This document shows, in pieces, positions 53,193 to 62,897 of a stretch of DNA of 64,000 nt. Position 1 is the first letter of the stretch. The number at the start of each line of letters is the position of its first letter. The stretch spans positions 1,302,001-1,366,000 of the forward strand of contig JBMNGC010000001.1 of assembly GCA_050949645.1 (NCBI GenBank). Reading direction: 5' to 3'. A program made the position numbers and the translations under genes. The notes below the pieces were generated by a model. That model was not told where the DNA came from, did no database searches, and saw only the letters and a program-made list of their open reading frames with translations. This DNA comes from RUG369 sp050949645 (GTDB taxonomy: Bacteria; Planctomycetota; Planctomycetia; Pirellulales; Thermoguttaceae).

Positions 53193-53791
53193 ACGTTTCC
53201 TGCGAGAATAACTGTTCGTCTAAGGGGCTCCGTATCCTTTCCAGAGGTCGGCGGATGAAACCGACGGGGATCCTTCCCCGCCGAATAAATCGCGCTGACC
53301 TTGTCAAAGGCGCGGTCTGATTGCAGGCGCTCCATCGCCCGACGTTCAGAGAGTTGAAGAGCCGACGCTCCTCAACGCTGACGATACTAACGAATTCAGA
53401 GAAAACGGACAAGACGTTTTATCTCGGACGCAACGGTAAAACAAAACGAGACGTCTGCCAATATTAGACAAAATAAAGATAATAAATAAGGTAGGACAAC
53501 AATAATGACAGTTATCCAGTTTAAAACGATACAAGACGGAAAGGTTGCCAAAAAACTACCTATTTTAACATCTTTCAAGCTTTATTTAAAAATTCCGGGG
53601 ATATAATTGCGAACAGTCGTTTGCGGAAAACGTATTGAAAACAAGAGCTCAAACGACTTCGGGCGGCCTGCCGTCTGAAAGAATTTATCCCGTTCATTAT
53701 GTATAATTTTTTCGCGCTGCGAGCCAAAATCAGCTTTTGATTACTGACTTCGCGCGCCGCAGACTCGCGGAAGTCTATAAGGAAACTTGAT
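53193..53791. other. AT-rich divergent intergenic region
   Basis: About 600 bases between fliF and the small coiled-coil gene. It contains an AT-rich stretch near 53455-53580 and a TATAAT at 53703-53708 that may serve the small gene, but no -35 at proper distance is convincing. The short open frames here overlap each other on the minus strand and show no family features. Confidence 0.4.
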
Positions 53792-54061
53792 ATGACAACG
53801 TCGTCGGAAATTGCTGAACTCCGAAAGCTCGTTGACGAACTCCCCATCTCTAACGAAGAAAAGGAGAGATTTCAAATCATCGTAAACAATCTGGAAAAGA
53901 GGTGCAGGCTCCAGAAACAGTCCCTAAGTCTCCGCAATTACGCGCTTGAGGATTTGAGATACGCATATAGGATGACGTCTTTCGATCTCCAGGCCACGCG
54001 ACGCGAGCGCGACGAACTCTTGCGACGCCTCAACAGTTCTAATAGGAAAAACGGTAAATGA
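53792..54061 (+). CDS. Small coiled-coil protein of unknown function
   Basis: An 89-residue hydrophilic protein beginning MTTSSEIAELRKLVDELPIS. Heptad-like spacing of Leu and Ile (AELRKLVDEL and RFQIIVNNLEKRC) with a charged helical end (LQATRRERDELLRRLN) suggests a coiled coil. A good AAGGAA ribosome site lies eight to ten bases before the ATG, and codon use is like the neighbours, so it is probably real. Family unknown. It lies between the divergent flagellar operon and tRNA-Ala and has no obvious partner. Confidence 0.6.
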   Translation: MTTSSEIAELRKLVDELPISNEEKERFQIIVNNLEKRCRLQKQSLSLRNYALEDLRYAYRMTSFDLQATRRERDELLRRLNSSNRKNGK

Positions 54062-54256
54062 AGTCCTGAGCTCGCGTATTTATCTCATCTCTTTCACAGG
54101 CGCAGTATTTTTCAGGATGACAATCTGAAAGAAATTTTAAAAAGGCGGTTGACGGAACGAGAGGCGCCGGTATACTTAGTCAGAGTTCGGCGGACCCAGA
54201 GGTCGGCGCTTACGCTTGGCATGAGCGTCGCGCACTGTCTGTTGTAACTAAAACAT

Positions 54257-54329
54257 GGGGGATTAGCTCAGTTGGGAGAGCGCATGGCTGGCAGCCATGA
54301 GGTCATCGGTTCGAACCCGTTATCCTCCA
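54257..54329 (+). tRNA. tRNA-Ala (anticodon GGC)
   Basis: A 73-base tRNA. The acceptor GGGGGAT pairs with ATCCTCC (one G-U), the D arm holds AGCTCAGTTGGGAGAGC, the anticodon stem CATGG/CCATG surrounds CTGGCAG with GGC, and the T arm is ATCGG-TTCGAAC-CCGTT with one U-U mismatch. CCA is not encoded. It reads GCC and GCU. Confidence 0.93.
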
Positions 54330-54343
54330 CTGAGATCTTAAAC

Positions 54344-54381
54344 GCCGGTTGAAGTAAGCGCGCTTCACCCGGCTTTTTTAT
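54344..54381 (+). terminator. Intrinsic terminator after tRNA-Ala
   Basis: The stem GCCGG-TTGAAG with CTTCAC-CCGGC around a short GC-rich loop is followed by TTTTTTA, 15 bases past the tRNA. Confidence 0.8.
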
Positions 54382-54894
54382 TTCTCTCGAAGCGTAGACT
54401 TCAATCAATTATCTAGGAAATAGCTCCCACTCTCCCTCTCCATTCAAACGCGACGTTACAACGGATACTTCTCTATAGCTTGTTGTCGTCGGTAAACGCT
54501 TTAGGCAGCTCCTCAACTCCCTTCTAAAAGCAAGAATGTGGCCCGAATAATAAGAACCAGAATCGTAGCGGGGTTGATGTACAGAAGAAGTAGCGATGTT
54601 CCAATCGGCAAGCCTCGCGGCACGAGCTGCTAATTGGATCATCTCTCTATTCGGATATTGCCGCGCTCTTTAATTTTCGATCGTCAATCTGAAAACTCAG
54701 CGAGCTACAACTTCTTTACGCCTAGGTCGACGCTCGTTCGCTCAATGGATCCGGTAATTCTCGCAATCTCCAGTTGCGGCTATGCAATTCGACGTCACCC
54801 AGAGCAGAAACAGACGTTAGTAAAACGAGAAAAGAAAAACGTCAGGCAGGCGCCTGACGTTTTATCTTATCAAGTTCTTAGAAGAAGTCGCAGA
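54382..54894. other. Intergenic region after tRNA-Ala
   Basis: About 510 bases. A 77-codon minus-strand frame (54409-54642) begins at an ATG after a GAGAG and looks unlike its neighbours in codon use; it has no recognised family and could be a remnant of an element inserted beside the tRNA. The yidC terminator lies at 54829-54866. Nothing else is convincing. Confidence 0.4.
54829..54866 (-). terminator. Intrinsic terminator of yidC
   Basis: On the minus strand the perfect 9-bp stem ACGTCAGGC/GCCTGACGT with a four-base loop is followed by TTTTTCTTTT. Confidence 0.85.
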
Positions 54895-57800
54895 TTATCG
54901 ACGCTTCCTCCGGCTTCTGCCTCGGTTGAAGGATCTTCCTTCCTGCTCAGACTTAACTAGCCTTTGCTGCTCTTGAGCGCGTTCGACAACCTCGTCCCAC
55001 CAGGCTCGAAGAGCGCCTTTAGGCTTGTCCTCCTGTCTGTTACGGAATTTTGCGTAGCTTTTCGAGCGCCCACTAGCCCTGGAAGAATAGGCAGCGGCGG
55101 GCCGTCTGGAACGAGCGGGCGCAACCTCATTAACGGGCTTTAACTCCACTTCACCCAACGGCAAAACCTTTCGTTCAAGAAGTCCCCAAAGGCTTGAGAC
55201 AATAAAATAGAGGCACAGACCGCTAGGAACCTTGAAGAACATAAAGCCCATGAAGATCATCATGAAGGTCATCATGCGCCGCATCGTGCGTTGCTGTTTC
55301 GCCTGCGCGTCGTCGCCGACAACAGGCGGGACAAGCAATTTCTGCTGGAGAAGGAAAAGCGAAATCGTTATGACAGGCAACAGATTGAAATAGGGACCAA
55401 GGGCGAAGAACGAAAGGAATCCTCGACCGCTCAGGTTAAAGCTTTCCCAACCGATGCTGTTCCAGAAATTACTCCAGTTGAACGCCATGTCGGGCGCCGC
55501 AAGGTTTGAACACCAACGAACGCTCCTCGAGAAGAGGGGGGCCCCGTAAAGGCTTACGTCGATCGAAAGCGCCCGATAGAGACCGATAAAGATCGGCATC
55601 TGAATGAAGATAGGAAGGCAACCGCTCAAAGGGTTGATCCCATACTTCCTGAAGAGCGCCTGCTGCGCCACCATCAGCTCCTGTGGATTATCCTGATGTT
55701 TTTCCTTGAGCTTAGCGATCTCTGGTTGGAGTTTCTGCATTCGCATTGAGCTGAGAACCTGCTTCCGGCTCAATGGGAAGAGACAAAATCTTACCAAAAT
55801 GGTCAGCAGAATGATCGCAAGACCGTAATTGAAGACAAGATAATCGTGGCAGAAGTGCAGAATCCAAAGAAGGGGAATCGAGACAAACCAAAACCATCCG
55901 TAAACGATCGTCTTCTCTAATCCGTAATTGGACATCACGTCGCGTTTTTTCGGACCAATAAAGACCACGAAGTCCTGCTTGAAAGAGTCGCCGGCCTGTC
56001 CATGAGGAGCAAGGAGTCGATCGTCGCTCTTCAATCGATAGGAAACGTCGGTGAAGTTCATGTGGTCCACAACGCGCGAGCCTACGCGTATTGGGGAAAA
56101 CGCGAATTTGCGTTCATGATCGTTATCATAATAAGGGATCGACGTGCACTGGAAATATTGACCGTCGACTCCGAGGAAATCAAGCCGAAGCTCGTCGCTT
56201 TGACGCGTCTTGTCTTGCGCAATTTCCACGCATTTCACGACATTGAAGTTCTTCTGATCATTTGACGAGACGACAACGTCGCGCATACCGTAGGCGCCCC
56301 AACCGGGTCCGGTCTTGCGTCCAGCGGCAAACCACGCGCCCTCGAGGGGCAGTCCAGTTGGGCCGTCGAGCATATAAGAAACGACGTGGGACGCGTTGGG
56401 ATCGTAGTTTTTAATCTCCAAACTCAGCTTAAGGTGATACGCTTCGTCATTTTTAACAAAGGAGTCCACATCGCCGGCGTTCGTACTGGGACCGGCGACA
56501 AGCTCGTATTTTTTGACAACTTCAAGCTGACGATCGAGAAGGATCTTCCTGAAAACTGCGGTCGATTCGTTCGACGCGTCGGCGTCGTAATCCCAATATC
56601 CGTTGCGAAGTCGAACGCCTCCAAGTTCGGAGTCGAGCTCGAGGGAACGCAGCGCGTTCGTACTCGCGGCTTTACGCCCCCCTTCTCCGCTCGGCGCCCA
56701 GCTGTCGAGCATGTCGTCGTCAACGCGGGACAAGGTGGCAAGGAAGGACGACGGTTCGCTGTTGAGCTTGCGCAAACGCGGCGTGTCGCCACCCTTGGTC
56801 TTTTTGCGAGATTCATTGAAATACAACGCGTCGTTATTGCCGTGATAAACGCCTTGGAGCCCGACAAGATCTGTATAGTCTTCGTAATTGAGGACCATTC
56901 CGCTCGGACGCAGAATGGAAAGAGGCGTGTCCGAAAGTTCAACCTCGAGCGTCTTAGGCGCGCCAAGTCTTTCACGGTATTCGCTTCCCTTTAGGCGGAC
57001 GTCGGAAGCAACGAGCGCCGTCTCGTCGTCTGCGGCAGCAGACTCCTCTTGAGGATCGACTTTTGCCTGGTCGTCGGATCCGTCGGCCAGAAGCGTATCT
57101 GATTCGTCGGACGCAGAATCTTGCTCCTCTGACTCGGGCGCTTCGAGCGACCGGAGCTCGCCTATGTCATCTCGGCGCTCCTCTTCATTGACCATATATT
57201 TGGCAAGAGTGAGGTGCGCGAGCCGATAGTCTTCGTCCTTTTCGAGCCTCTCGGCTTCATAGATTTCAAGCGTGACCTTATCGCCAGGTTTCGTCTTGAG
57301 AAGCGCGTTGCGCAAGTCGGTGAATTCGTTAATCTCGGTCGACGTGCCGTTAGCGTCCGTAAAACCGACGATGCGATCGTTAGGTTTGAGTCCAGCGCGT
57401 TGCGCCGGCGTTCCATCGCCGACAACCTGGGCGCGAAGACCGGGAAGGCCGAGATCAAATTCGTTCCAGGCGTAGGATTCGTCGACAATGATCTGACCGA
57501 GGTACCCGGTCCTATCCGTGTAGTCGATATACGCCTCTTCACTTGATTCAACGCGCGCGAGCGCAGCGCCACGATTCGTCAGCGTTACGAGAAAACGGTA
57601 AGGACTATCGGGAGCAAGAGAACCGAGCGTAACGAAGGTCGGTTCGGCAGTATTCTGAAACGTCTCGGCCGCCGCGAGAAATTCTTTCGGAAGAGCCTCG
57701 CGCGCCTCGTCGCTGAGAGTCGGAGCAACGGTCGTCCTCTGAGCGGTGGTGTCGAAGGGAATCTCTGGCTCGGGCTCTCTACGTTTCATAATCTGGAGCG

Positions 57801-57936
57801 TCCAGATAAACAGAAACGTCATCATCATGATGAGAAAAAAGTTTGACTTCGGCGGTTGCTGCTGATCAACTTTCCTCAGCATGGAGCTAGGAATCTGCGG
57901 CGGTGGAAGTGAAGAAGGAAGTTTAGGGGCGCTCAT
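54895..57936 (-). CDS. yidC: Membrane protein insertase YidC with PDZ-like periplasmic segment
   Basis: A 1013-residue insertase from ATG 57936; an upstream TTG adds four residues. The C-terminal YidC/Oxa1 core (about 725-935) has the classic sequence RKQVLSSMRMQKLQPEIAKL, NPLSGCLPIFIQMPIFIGLYRAL and several hydrophobic helices, ending in a basic ribosome-binding tail. The first helix (FLIMMMTFLFIWTLQIM) is near residue 40, followed by a very long periplasmic part. Residues about 150-225 read as a PDZ domain: GLRAQVVGDGTPAQRAGLKPNDRIVGF. An acidic linker rich in Glu and Asp follows. Typical Gram-negative YidC has about 540 residues. Confidence 0.92.
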   Translation of the reverse strand: MSAPKLPSSLPPPQIPSSMLRKVDQQQPPKSNFFLIMMMTFLFIWTLQIMKRREPEPEIPFDTTAQRTTVAPTLSDEAREALPKEFLAAAETFQNTAEPTFVTLGSLAPDSPYRFLVTLTNRGAALARVESSEEAYIDYTDRTGYLGQIIVDESYAWNEFDLGLPGLRAQVVGDGTPAQRAGLKPNDRIVGFTDANGTSTEINEFTDLRNALLKTKPGDKVTLEIYEAERLEKDEDYRLAHLTLAKYMVNEEERRDDIGELRSLEAPESEEQDSASDESDTLLADGSDDQAKVDPQEESAAADDETALVASDVRLKGSEYRERLGAPKTLEVELSDTPLSILRPSGMVLNYEDYTDLVGLQGVYHGNNDALYFNESRKKTKGGDTPRLRKLNSEPSSFLATLSRVDDDMLDSWAPSGEGGRKAASTNALRSLELDSELGGVRLRNGYWDYDADASNESTAVFRKILLDRQLEVVKKYELVAGPSTNAGDVDSFVKNDEAYHLKLSLEIKNYDPNASHVVSYMLDGPTGLPLEGAWFAAGRKTGPGWGAYGMRDVVVSSNDQKNFNVVKCVEIAQDKTRQSDELRLDFLGVDGQYFQCTSIPYYDNDHERKFAFSPIRVGSRVVDHMNFTDVSYRLKSDDRLLAPHGQAGDSFKQDFVVFIGPKKRDVMSNYGLEKTIVYGWFWFVSIPLLWILHFCHDYLVFNYGLAIILLTILVRFCLFPLSRKQVLSSMRMQKLQPEIAKLKEKHQDNPQELMVAQQALFRKYGINPLSGCLPIFIQMPIFIGLYRALSIDVSLYGAPLFSRSVRWCSNLAAPDMAFNWSNFWNSIGWESFNLSGRGFLSFFALGPYFNLLPVITISLFLLQQKLLVPPVVGDDAQAKQQRTMRRMMTFMMIFMGFMFFKVPSGLCLYFIVSSLWGLLERKVLPLGEVELKPVNEVAPARSRRPAAAYSSRASGRSKSYAKFRNRQEDKPKGALRAWWDEVVERAQEQQRLVKSEQEGRSFNRGRSRRKRR

Positions 57937-58091
57937 TACTTGTGACAAATATACTTTAAGACTGAGAACCTGAGATACTCGACGACTAAAAAGAGCGAAC
58001 CAAATCGCTGCTCGCTACGAGATTTCAAAGGTCGAAATTTACGGATTCTTAATGAATTGATAACTATCTATGGATTATCGGGATACAATCG

Positions 58092-58907
58092 TTAACGTCC
58101 GTCCGCAAGACGTTGCCACAGAAAGGGAAAGGACGATAAAGCGGGAACTTCCTGAATCTCTTTCTGCGTTTTGCTAACGTCATACTCGACTCGATGATAC
58201 TCGATAAAGTTATCAGACGCGCCGGCCTCATACTGAACAATTGCATAGCATGATTTCGGGTTCTTGTCCCGCGGTTGTCCTACCGAACCGACGTTGATCA
58301 TGAGTTTCTGATCGCCGAGCGGATATTTTCCGCCGTACTGATCTTCTATTTCCCTATACGAAAGATATTGGAAATCAGTTTTTTCCGTCGCGTCAAGAAA
58401 AATGCCGGGAACGTGCGTATGGCCCATGAAACAGTATTGGGGAATCATGGAAAAAAACTTAGCGATCTTGTCCTTTTCGTCTATGTCTTCTGGGAAGATA
58501 TATTCGTTGATCGGACTGCGCGGCGAACCGTGGACAAAAAGAAAAGCGTCTTTAAAGACAAACATGCGCGGTCTTTCCGCGATAAAATCCCATCTGGCGC
58601 TCGCGCGAGCGCCACGGCATGCTTCCAACACGCCTCTCGTCCAGTAGACAGCCTCTTCTGCGATCCGATTGAAGCCTTCTGGATCGTAGAGAGTCGCCTG
58701 ATCATGATTGCCAAGAAGACAGATCTCCATTTTGCCTTCTTTACACAACTTCATCATGAGGTCGACGCATTCGATCGGTTTAGGACCATACCCAAGCAAA
58801 TCGCCCAAACAAAAATACTTATCAACGTTCTGTTTTTGCAGATCCTCAAGGGTCGCCTTGAACGCTTCAAGATTGTTATGAATATCGCTAAATACGGCGA
58901 ATCTCAC
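58092..58907 (-). CDS. YfcE-type metallophosphoesterase
   Basis: A 271-residue cytoplasmic phosphodiesterase-like protein. Metal-ligand motifs are FAVFSDIHNNLEAF, LGDLLGYGPKP, LLGNHDQATL, FLFVHGSPR and FMGHTHVPGIF. The start is uncertain: GTG 58907 begins right at the conserved strand; in-frame GTG and TTG codons upstream (to 58958) would add up to 17 residues. It resembles the YfcE/MJ0936 group, which cleaves nucleotide diesters in vitro, but the biological substrate is unknown. It differs from the exported phosphoesterase at 7.9 kb. Confidence 0.85.
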   Translation of the reverse strand: MRFAVFSDIHNNLEAFKATLEDLQKQNVDKYFCLGDLLGYGPKPIECVDLMMKLCKEGKMEICLLGNHDQATLYDPEGFNRIAEEAVYWTRGVLEACRGARASARWDFIAERPRMFVFKDAFLFVHGSPRSPINEYIFPEDIDEKDKIAKFFSMIPQYCFMGHTHVPGIFLDATEKTDFQYLSYREIEDQYGGKYPLGDQKLMINVGSVGQPRDKNPKSCYAIVQYEAGASDNFIEYHRVEYDVSKTQKEIQEVPALSSFPFLWQRLADGR

Positions 58908-59132
58908 CGGCACTCTCTCTTTCTGCACATCGGAATCGCTGTCATGACAGGGAAACAAAACGGCGAAGAACGATAAAAACTCGGGTTCATTATCTCCATC
59001 TCGACAAAGACGTCGAGGCCCCCGTTCACAAGCGCAAATCTGACGACGGCTATGCGCATCGGCGACGTCCGCTCCGGCGAGACAATCGCTACATATTGAG
59101 GCACAGTTTTTATCGGCGTCGGGCGTTCCGAT

Positions 59133-61109
59133 CTAGCCAATCCAGCAAGGCTTAAAGAAGGACGCAGCCAACGGAGGCGCCATAATTTCTATGGAGAATG
59201 GCCTGTCGTCCCACGGGACGTCCTCCGTGCCGACGAGTCCGTTGCCAAGACCGCTCCCGCCGTAAACCGGAGCGTCTGAACAGAAGATCTCCTGATAATC
59301 GGTACTTACCGGAACGCCGAAACGTTTGCGCCTTGGAACCGGCGTAAAGTTGAGAACGACAACAATATGATCGCGAGGATCCTCTGCTTTCCTTATATAG
59401 GAAAAGACACTCTCCTCCCAGGTGTGGCAGTTAATCCATTCAAATCCACGCCAATCAAAGTCGAGCTCATGAAGAGCGGGCTCGTTCCGATAGAGTTCAT
59501 TGAGGTCCGAGACGCATCGTTGAAGACCGCCGTGAGTTTCGCCATAGTTTAAAAGCCCCCAATCAAGGCTGGAGTCGAAGTCCCATTCTTTCCATTGTCC
59601 GAAATCGCAACCCATAAAGAGCAACTTCTTACCAGGGTGCGACCACATATAGCTATAGAGCAGCCGCGCCTGGGCAAATTTTTGCCAAAGGTCGCCTGGC
59701 GCGTTGCTAATGATCGTACCCTTGCCATGGACGACTTCGTCGTGCGAAATCGGAAGAACAAAGTTTTCTGAAAAAGCGTATGTAATGCTGAACGTTACAC
59801 TGTCATGATGATATTTGCGGTTGATGGGATCTTCGCAGAAATAGTTGAGGGTGTCGTTCATCCAACCCATATTCCACTTCATGGAGAATCCCAGTCCTCC
59901 GTCGCACACGGGTCGACAGACGCCCGGCCATGCCGTTGATTCTTCGGCAATGGTCAGGATTCCAGGAAAGTCCTTGTGGATCACGACGTTGAGCTCTTTG
60001 AGGAAATCGATCGCCTCGAGATTTTCACGACCGCCGTATCTGTTAGGTTTCCAGTCGCCAGGCTCACGGCTGTAGTCGAGATACAGCATCGAAGCGACAG
60101 CGTCGACTCGTATGCCGTCGATGTGGTACTTATCGAAGAGGAAGTAGGCGTTGGAGATCAGATAGTTGCGAACCTCGTTGCGCGCATAATTAAAAATCAA
60201 CGTGCCCCAGTCGCGATGTTCGCCAAGGCGTGGATCTCCATACTCGTAAAGCGCGGTCCCGTCAAAGCGTCGGAGCCCGTGGGAATCCTTAGGAAAGTGC
60301 GCCGGAACCCAGTCGACGATCACGCCGATATCGTTCTGATGGCAGAGATCGACCAGGTACATGAAGTCTTCGGGGGAACCGAAACGACTCGTCATGGCGT
60401 ACATCCCAATAACCTGATACCCCCAGCTCCCCAGAAGCGGATGCTCAGAAAGGGGAAGAAACTCAATGTGCGTGTAGCCGACTTTCTTGACATAGTCGAC
60501 GAGCTGCTCGGCGACCTCGCGGTAGGAAGGAAGCCGGCTGGGGTCGTCGGCAGGACGCACCCAACTACCGAGGTGAACCTCGTAGATGGAGATCGGCTTG
60601 TGTATCCAACTATACTTCTCCTGTTGGCGACGATCAAGCCACGCCTGGTCGCTCCAATGGTACCCGTCGAGATCGCAGACAATCGACGCCGTTTTCGGCG
60701 GAATCTCTGCAAAGAAACCGACGGGGTCAGCGCGTTCCACCGCTTCGCCGTTCGCCTCAATTCGGTATTTGTAAATGTCGCCGACCGCCGCGCCTGGTAT
60801 GAAAGTCTCCCACATGCCGGAGGGATAATGCATATGCATCTGCCCTCGGGAGGGATCCCAACCGTTGAAATCGCCAACTACGGAGACATTATGCGCGTTA
60901 GGCGCCCAAACGACAAAATTAACGCCCTCGATCCCGTCGACTATGCGTCTATGCGCGCCAAGCTTTTCATAACTCTTCCAATGCCTTCCTTCTCCAAGGA
61001 GGTAAAAGTCGTAATCAGTGAATACGGTAGAAAAAGGAGGTTTCGCTCCGTTGGCGTCAATTGATCCCGCATTCCTCTTCTCGGAAGAAAGATTGTCGTT
61101 ATTCGCCAT
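59133..61109 (-). CDS. glgB: 1,4-alpha-glucan branching enzyme
   Basis: A 658-residue GH13 enzyme that introduces alpha-1,6 branches into glycogen. GAGG lies seven bases before ATG 61109. The N-terminal CBM48-like domain includes VNFVVWAPNAHNVSVVGDFNGWDP. The barrel has the four GH13 regions: DWVPAHFPKDSHGL, GIRVDAVASML with the nucleophile Asp, ILTIAEESTAWPG with the acid/base Glu, and LPISHDEVVHGKG. WKWDMGW-like sequence (MKWNMGWMNDTLNYF) is typical of branching enzymes. No other glycogen gene is nearby. Shorter than eukaryotic-like forms, it lacks the extra N1 domain. Confidence 0.94.
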   Translation of the reverse strand: MANNDNLSSEKRNAGSIDANGAKPPFSTVFTDYDFYLLGEGRHWKSYEKLGAHRRIVDGIEGVNFVVWAPNAHNVSVVGDFNGWDPSRGQMHMHYPSGMWETFIPGAAVGDIYKYRIEANGEAVERADPVGFFAEIPPKTASIVCDLDGYHWSDQAWLDRRQQEKYSWIHKPISIYEVHLGSWVRPADDPSRLPSYREVAEQLVDYVKKVGYTHIEFLPLSEHPLLGSWGYQVIGMYAMTSRFGSPEDFMYLVDLCHQNDIGVIVDWVPAHFPKDSHGLRRFDGTALYEYGDPRLGEHRDWGTLIFNYARNEVRNYLISNAYFLFDKYHIDGIRVDAVASMLYLDYSREPGDWKPNRYGGRENLEAIDFLKELNVVIHKDFPGILTIAEESTAWPGVCRPVCDGGLGFSMKWNMGWMNDTLNYFCEDPINRKYHHDSVTFSITYAFSENFVLPISHDEVVHGKGTIISNAPGDLWQKFAQARLLYSYMWSHPGKKLLFMGCDFGQWKEWDFDSSLDWGLLNYGETHGGLQRCVSDLNELYRNEPALHELDFDWRGFEWINCHTWEESVFSYIRKAEDPRDHIVVVLNFTPVPRRKRFGVPVSTDYQEIFCSDAPVYGGSGLGNGLVGTEDVPWDDRPFSIEIMAPPLAASFFKPCWIG

Positions 61110-61575
61110 CAAACAGCCTCACAAATCAGGTGGAAAAGTTTCTGCATGCCGCCGCGACCAAATCAGGAAATAGCGCCGATCAGATCAGCGTGTGTGCGGT
61201 CGAGACGTCTGATCGATTGGAAGTCGTCAGTCCGACCTCGACCAAAAGCTCTCAACTTCGGATTATAGACGCGAAACGGAACCAACGCAATAAACTCTCA
61301 TAGAAAAACAGGCAACAAGCGCAAAATATAAAGGTATTTTCGACGTCGTTGCGCCCAAATTTGCAAAAGATCGATCGTTTCCGTCGAATCCCTTTTAGGA
61401 AATGTAATCTGCGAAGACTTGATTTTGGAAAAAATATCGGAATAATCGACAGGCGACGCATAAAACGCGGGTTCGTTGCGGCATTTTCAACCCCGTATTC
61501 CCGCGTGCGGAGACAGGCGTTTCGGACGCTCGTTCCCCGGCGTAGTTACGCTTTCAAAAGTTTTTGGAGAAAATA
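61110..61575. other. Divergent intergenic region glgB / DUF1080 gene
   Basis: About 465 bases. It must hold both promoters. I could not pair a convincing -35 and -10; a TTGATT near 61419 lacks a proper -10. No gene or hairpin was recognised. Confidence 0.35.
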
Positions 61576-62412
61576 ATGATGAAACGTGCCCTTCTGGCCC
61601 TTATGCTTGGTCTCGGTCTTGTCGCTTTCGCCTCTCAGGCCAACGCGCAAGACGCTAAATCTCGTGAATTCCGAGGCGGAGATTTCCGCATTGGAGTTGA
61701 ATGGAAAGAGCCCCCGGTCGTTACGCCCGGCGAGAAGCCGTCCGACCCTCCTTCAGACGCAATCGTGCTCTTCGACGGATCCAATTTGGACGCGTGGGAA
61801 GGCGGTAAATGGGACGTTGCCGACGGAATCCTTACCGCGCATCCTGGCGCCGGCCCCATCTTCACGAAGGAAAAGTTCGGCAGTTGCCAACTTCATGTTG
61901 AATTCGCCTGTCCTCCAGTCACCGACCCTAACGCTAAGGGTCAGGCACGCGGCAACAGCGGTATCTTCCTCATGAATCACTACGAGCTTCAAATTCTCGA
62001 CTCCTATGAGAACGAGACCTATTACGAAGGAATGTGCGGCTCAATCTACAAGCAGTTCCCACCATATGTCAACGCTGTCAAGAAACCTACCGAATGGCAG
62101 ACCTATGACATTCTCTTCACGCGCCCGCTCCTCCGAATTGAAGAAGATGAGGATGGGAACAGATTCGTCGCCGAAGTAATACGTCCCGCGACCATCACGG
62201 TTTTCCTTAATGGCGTTTGCGTTCAGAATCACTTCGAAATCCAGGGCGATACCTTCTTCCATCGTACCCCCAAATACCAGCCGCACGCCGATCGCGAACC
62301 GATCCAGCTTCAGGATCACCAGAACACGACGATGTTCCGCAACATCTGGGTTCGTGAGATTCCTGATTCCAACGTCATTCCGTTCCAGGACAAAATGAAC
62401 TACTACAACTGA
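61576..62412 (+). CDS. Secreted DUF1080 (3-keto-disaccharide hydrolase-like) protein
   Basis: A 278-residue exported protein from ATG 61576 (GGAG upstream; a second ATG follows directly). A Sec signal peptide, MKRALLALMLGLGLVAFASQANA, is cleaved near residue 24. The mature part has the DUF1080 concanavalin-like beta-sandwich: IVLFDGSNLDAWEGGKW, LHVEFACPP, GNSGIFLMNHYELQILDSY and a final strand FRNIWVREIPD. Members act on 3-keto-glycosides together with Gfo/Idh/MocA oxidoreductases in Bacteroidota and planctomycetes, as I recall, so a link with the oxidoreductase at 9-10 kb is conceivable. A strong terminator follows. Confidence 0.9.
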   Translation: MMKRALLALMLGLGLVAFASQANAQDAKSREFRGGDFRIGVEWKEPPVVTPGEKPSDPPSDAIVLFDGSNLDAWEGGKWDVADGILTAHPGAGPIFTKEKFGSCQLHVEFACPPVTDPNAKGQARGNSGIFLMNHYELQILDSYENETYYEGMCGSIYKQFPPYVNAVKKPTEWQTYDILFTRPLLRIEEDEDGNRFVAEVIRPATITVFLNGVCVQNHFEIQGDTFFHRTPKYQPHADREPIQLQDHQNTTMFRNIWVREIPDSNVIPFQDKMNYYN

Positions 62413-62455
62413 CGTCGCGACAAACGCAGTTAGTTCGTCTCTATCTCTAATTCAG

Positions 62456-62497
62456 AGGACGTTCTTTGCTCTTCAAAGAACGTCCTCACTTTTTGTT
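62456..62497 (+). terminator. Intrinsic terminator of the DUF1080 gene
   Basis: A 14-bp stem, GAGGACGTTCTTTG with CAAAGAACGTCCTC, around a short CTCTT-type loop followed by ACTTTTT. Confidence 0.85.
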
Positions 62498-62766
62498 CAC
62501 GTCCTTTATCATTCAAACGCTCTTTAATTTTTCTTAGCAAATTTTCCTTGAAAACTTTCTCTGAAGTTTATACCAATTAACGACATTTCTGGACGCTTCT
62601 TTTCTTTGTTAATATGGACAAACTTTAACGACGGATGTTAAAATACACGCTAATTTGAAGGTTCTTTAGGAAATCTGGAAAAAATTTTAAGAAAATCGCG
62701 ATTTTACCAAAGAAATCGTTTTTAAGGACGATAACAGAGATATGGGGGCTCTAAAAATGAGTAGAT

Positions 62767-62796
62767 TTGCGGTTTACTCGAGCCCACAAATATGCT
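62767..62796 (+). promoter_or_regulatory. Candidate promoter of the TolC-like gene
   Basis: TTGCGG (62767-62772), an 18-base spacer and TATGCT (62791-62796), about 100 bases before the ATG at 62898. Both hexamers deviate from consensus. Confidence 0.35.
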
Positions 62797-62897
62797 AAAG
62801 TCGTCCGGTAAGTGAAATGTTTCGGAGAGTTCATGGAACGAAGCTCGAAATTTTCACGGAAAATCGGACCAGTCGTAAATCGGACAGGGACAATCCA

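Larger units (their letters stand above)
62413..62897. other. AT-rich intergenic region upstream of the TolC-like gene
   Basis: About 485 bases, clearly AT-richer than the genes. It starts with the terminator at 62456-62497 and holds a candidate promoter at 62767-62796. Short frames on the minus strand have no features and I do not call them. Confidence 0.4.

Noticed and set aside
59976..61064. A 362-codon plus-strand open frame opposite glgB
   Set aside because: Antisense shadow; glgB has all four GH13 regions on the other strand.
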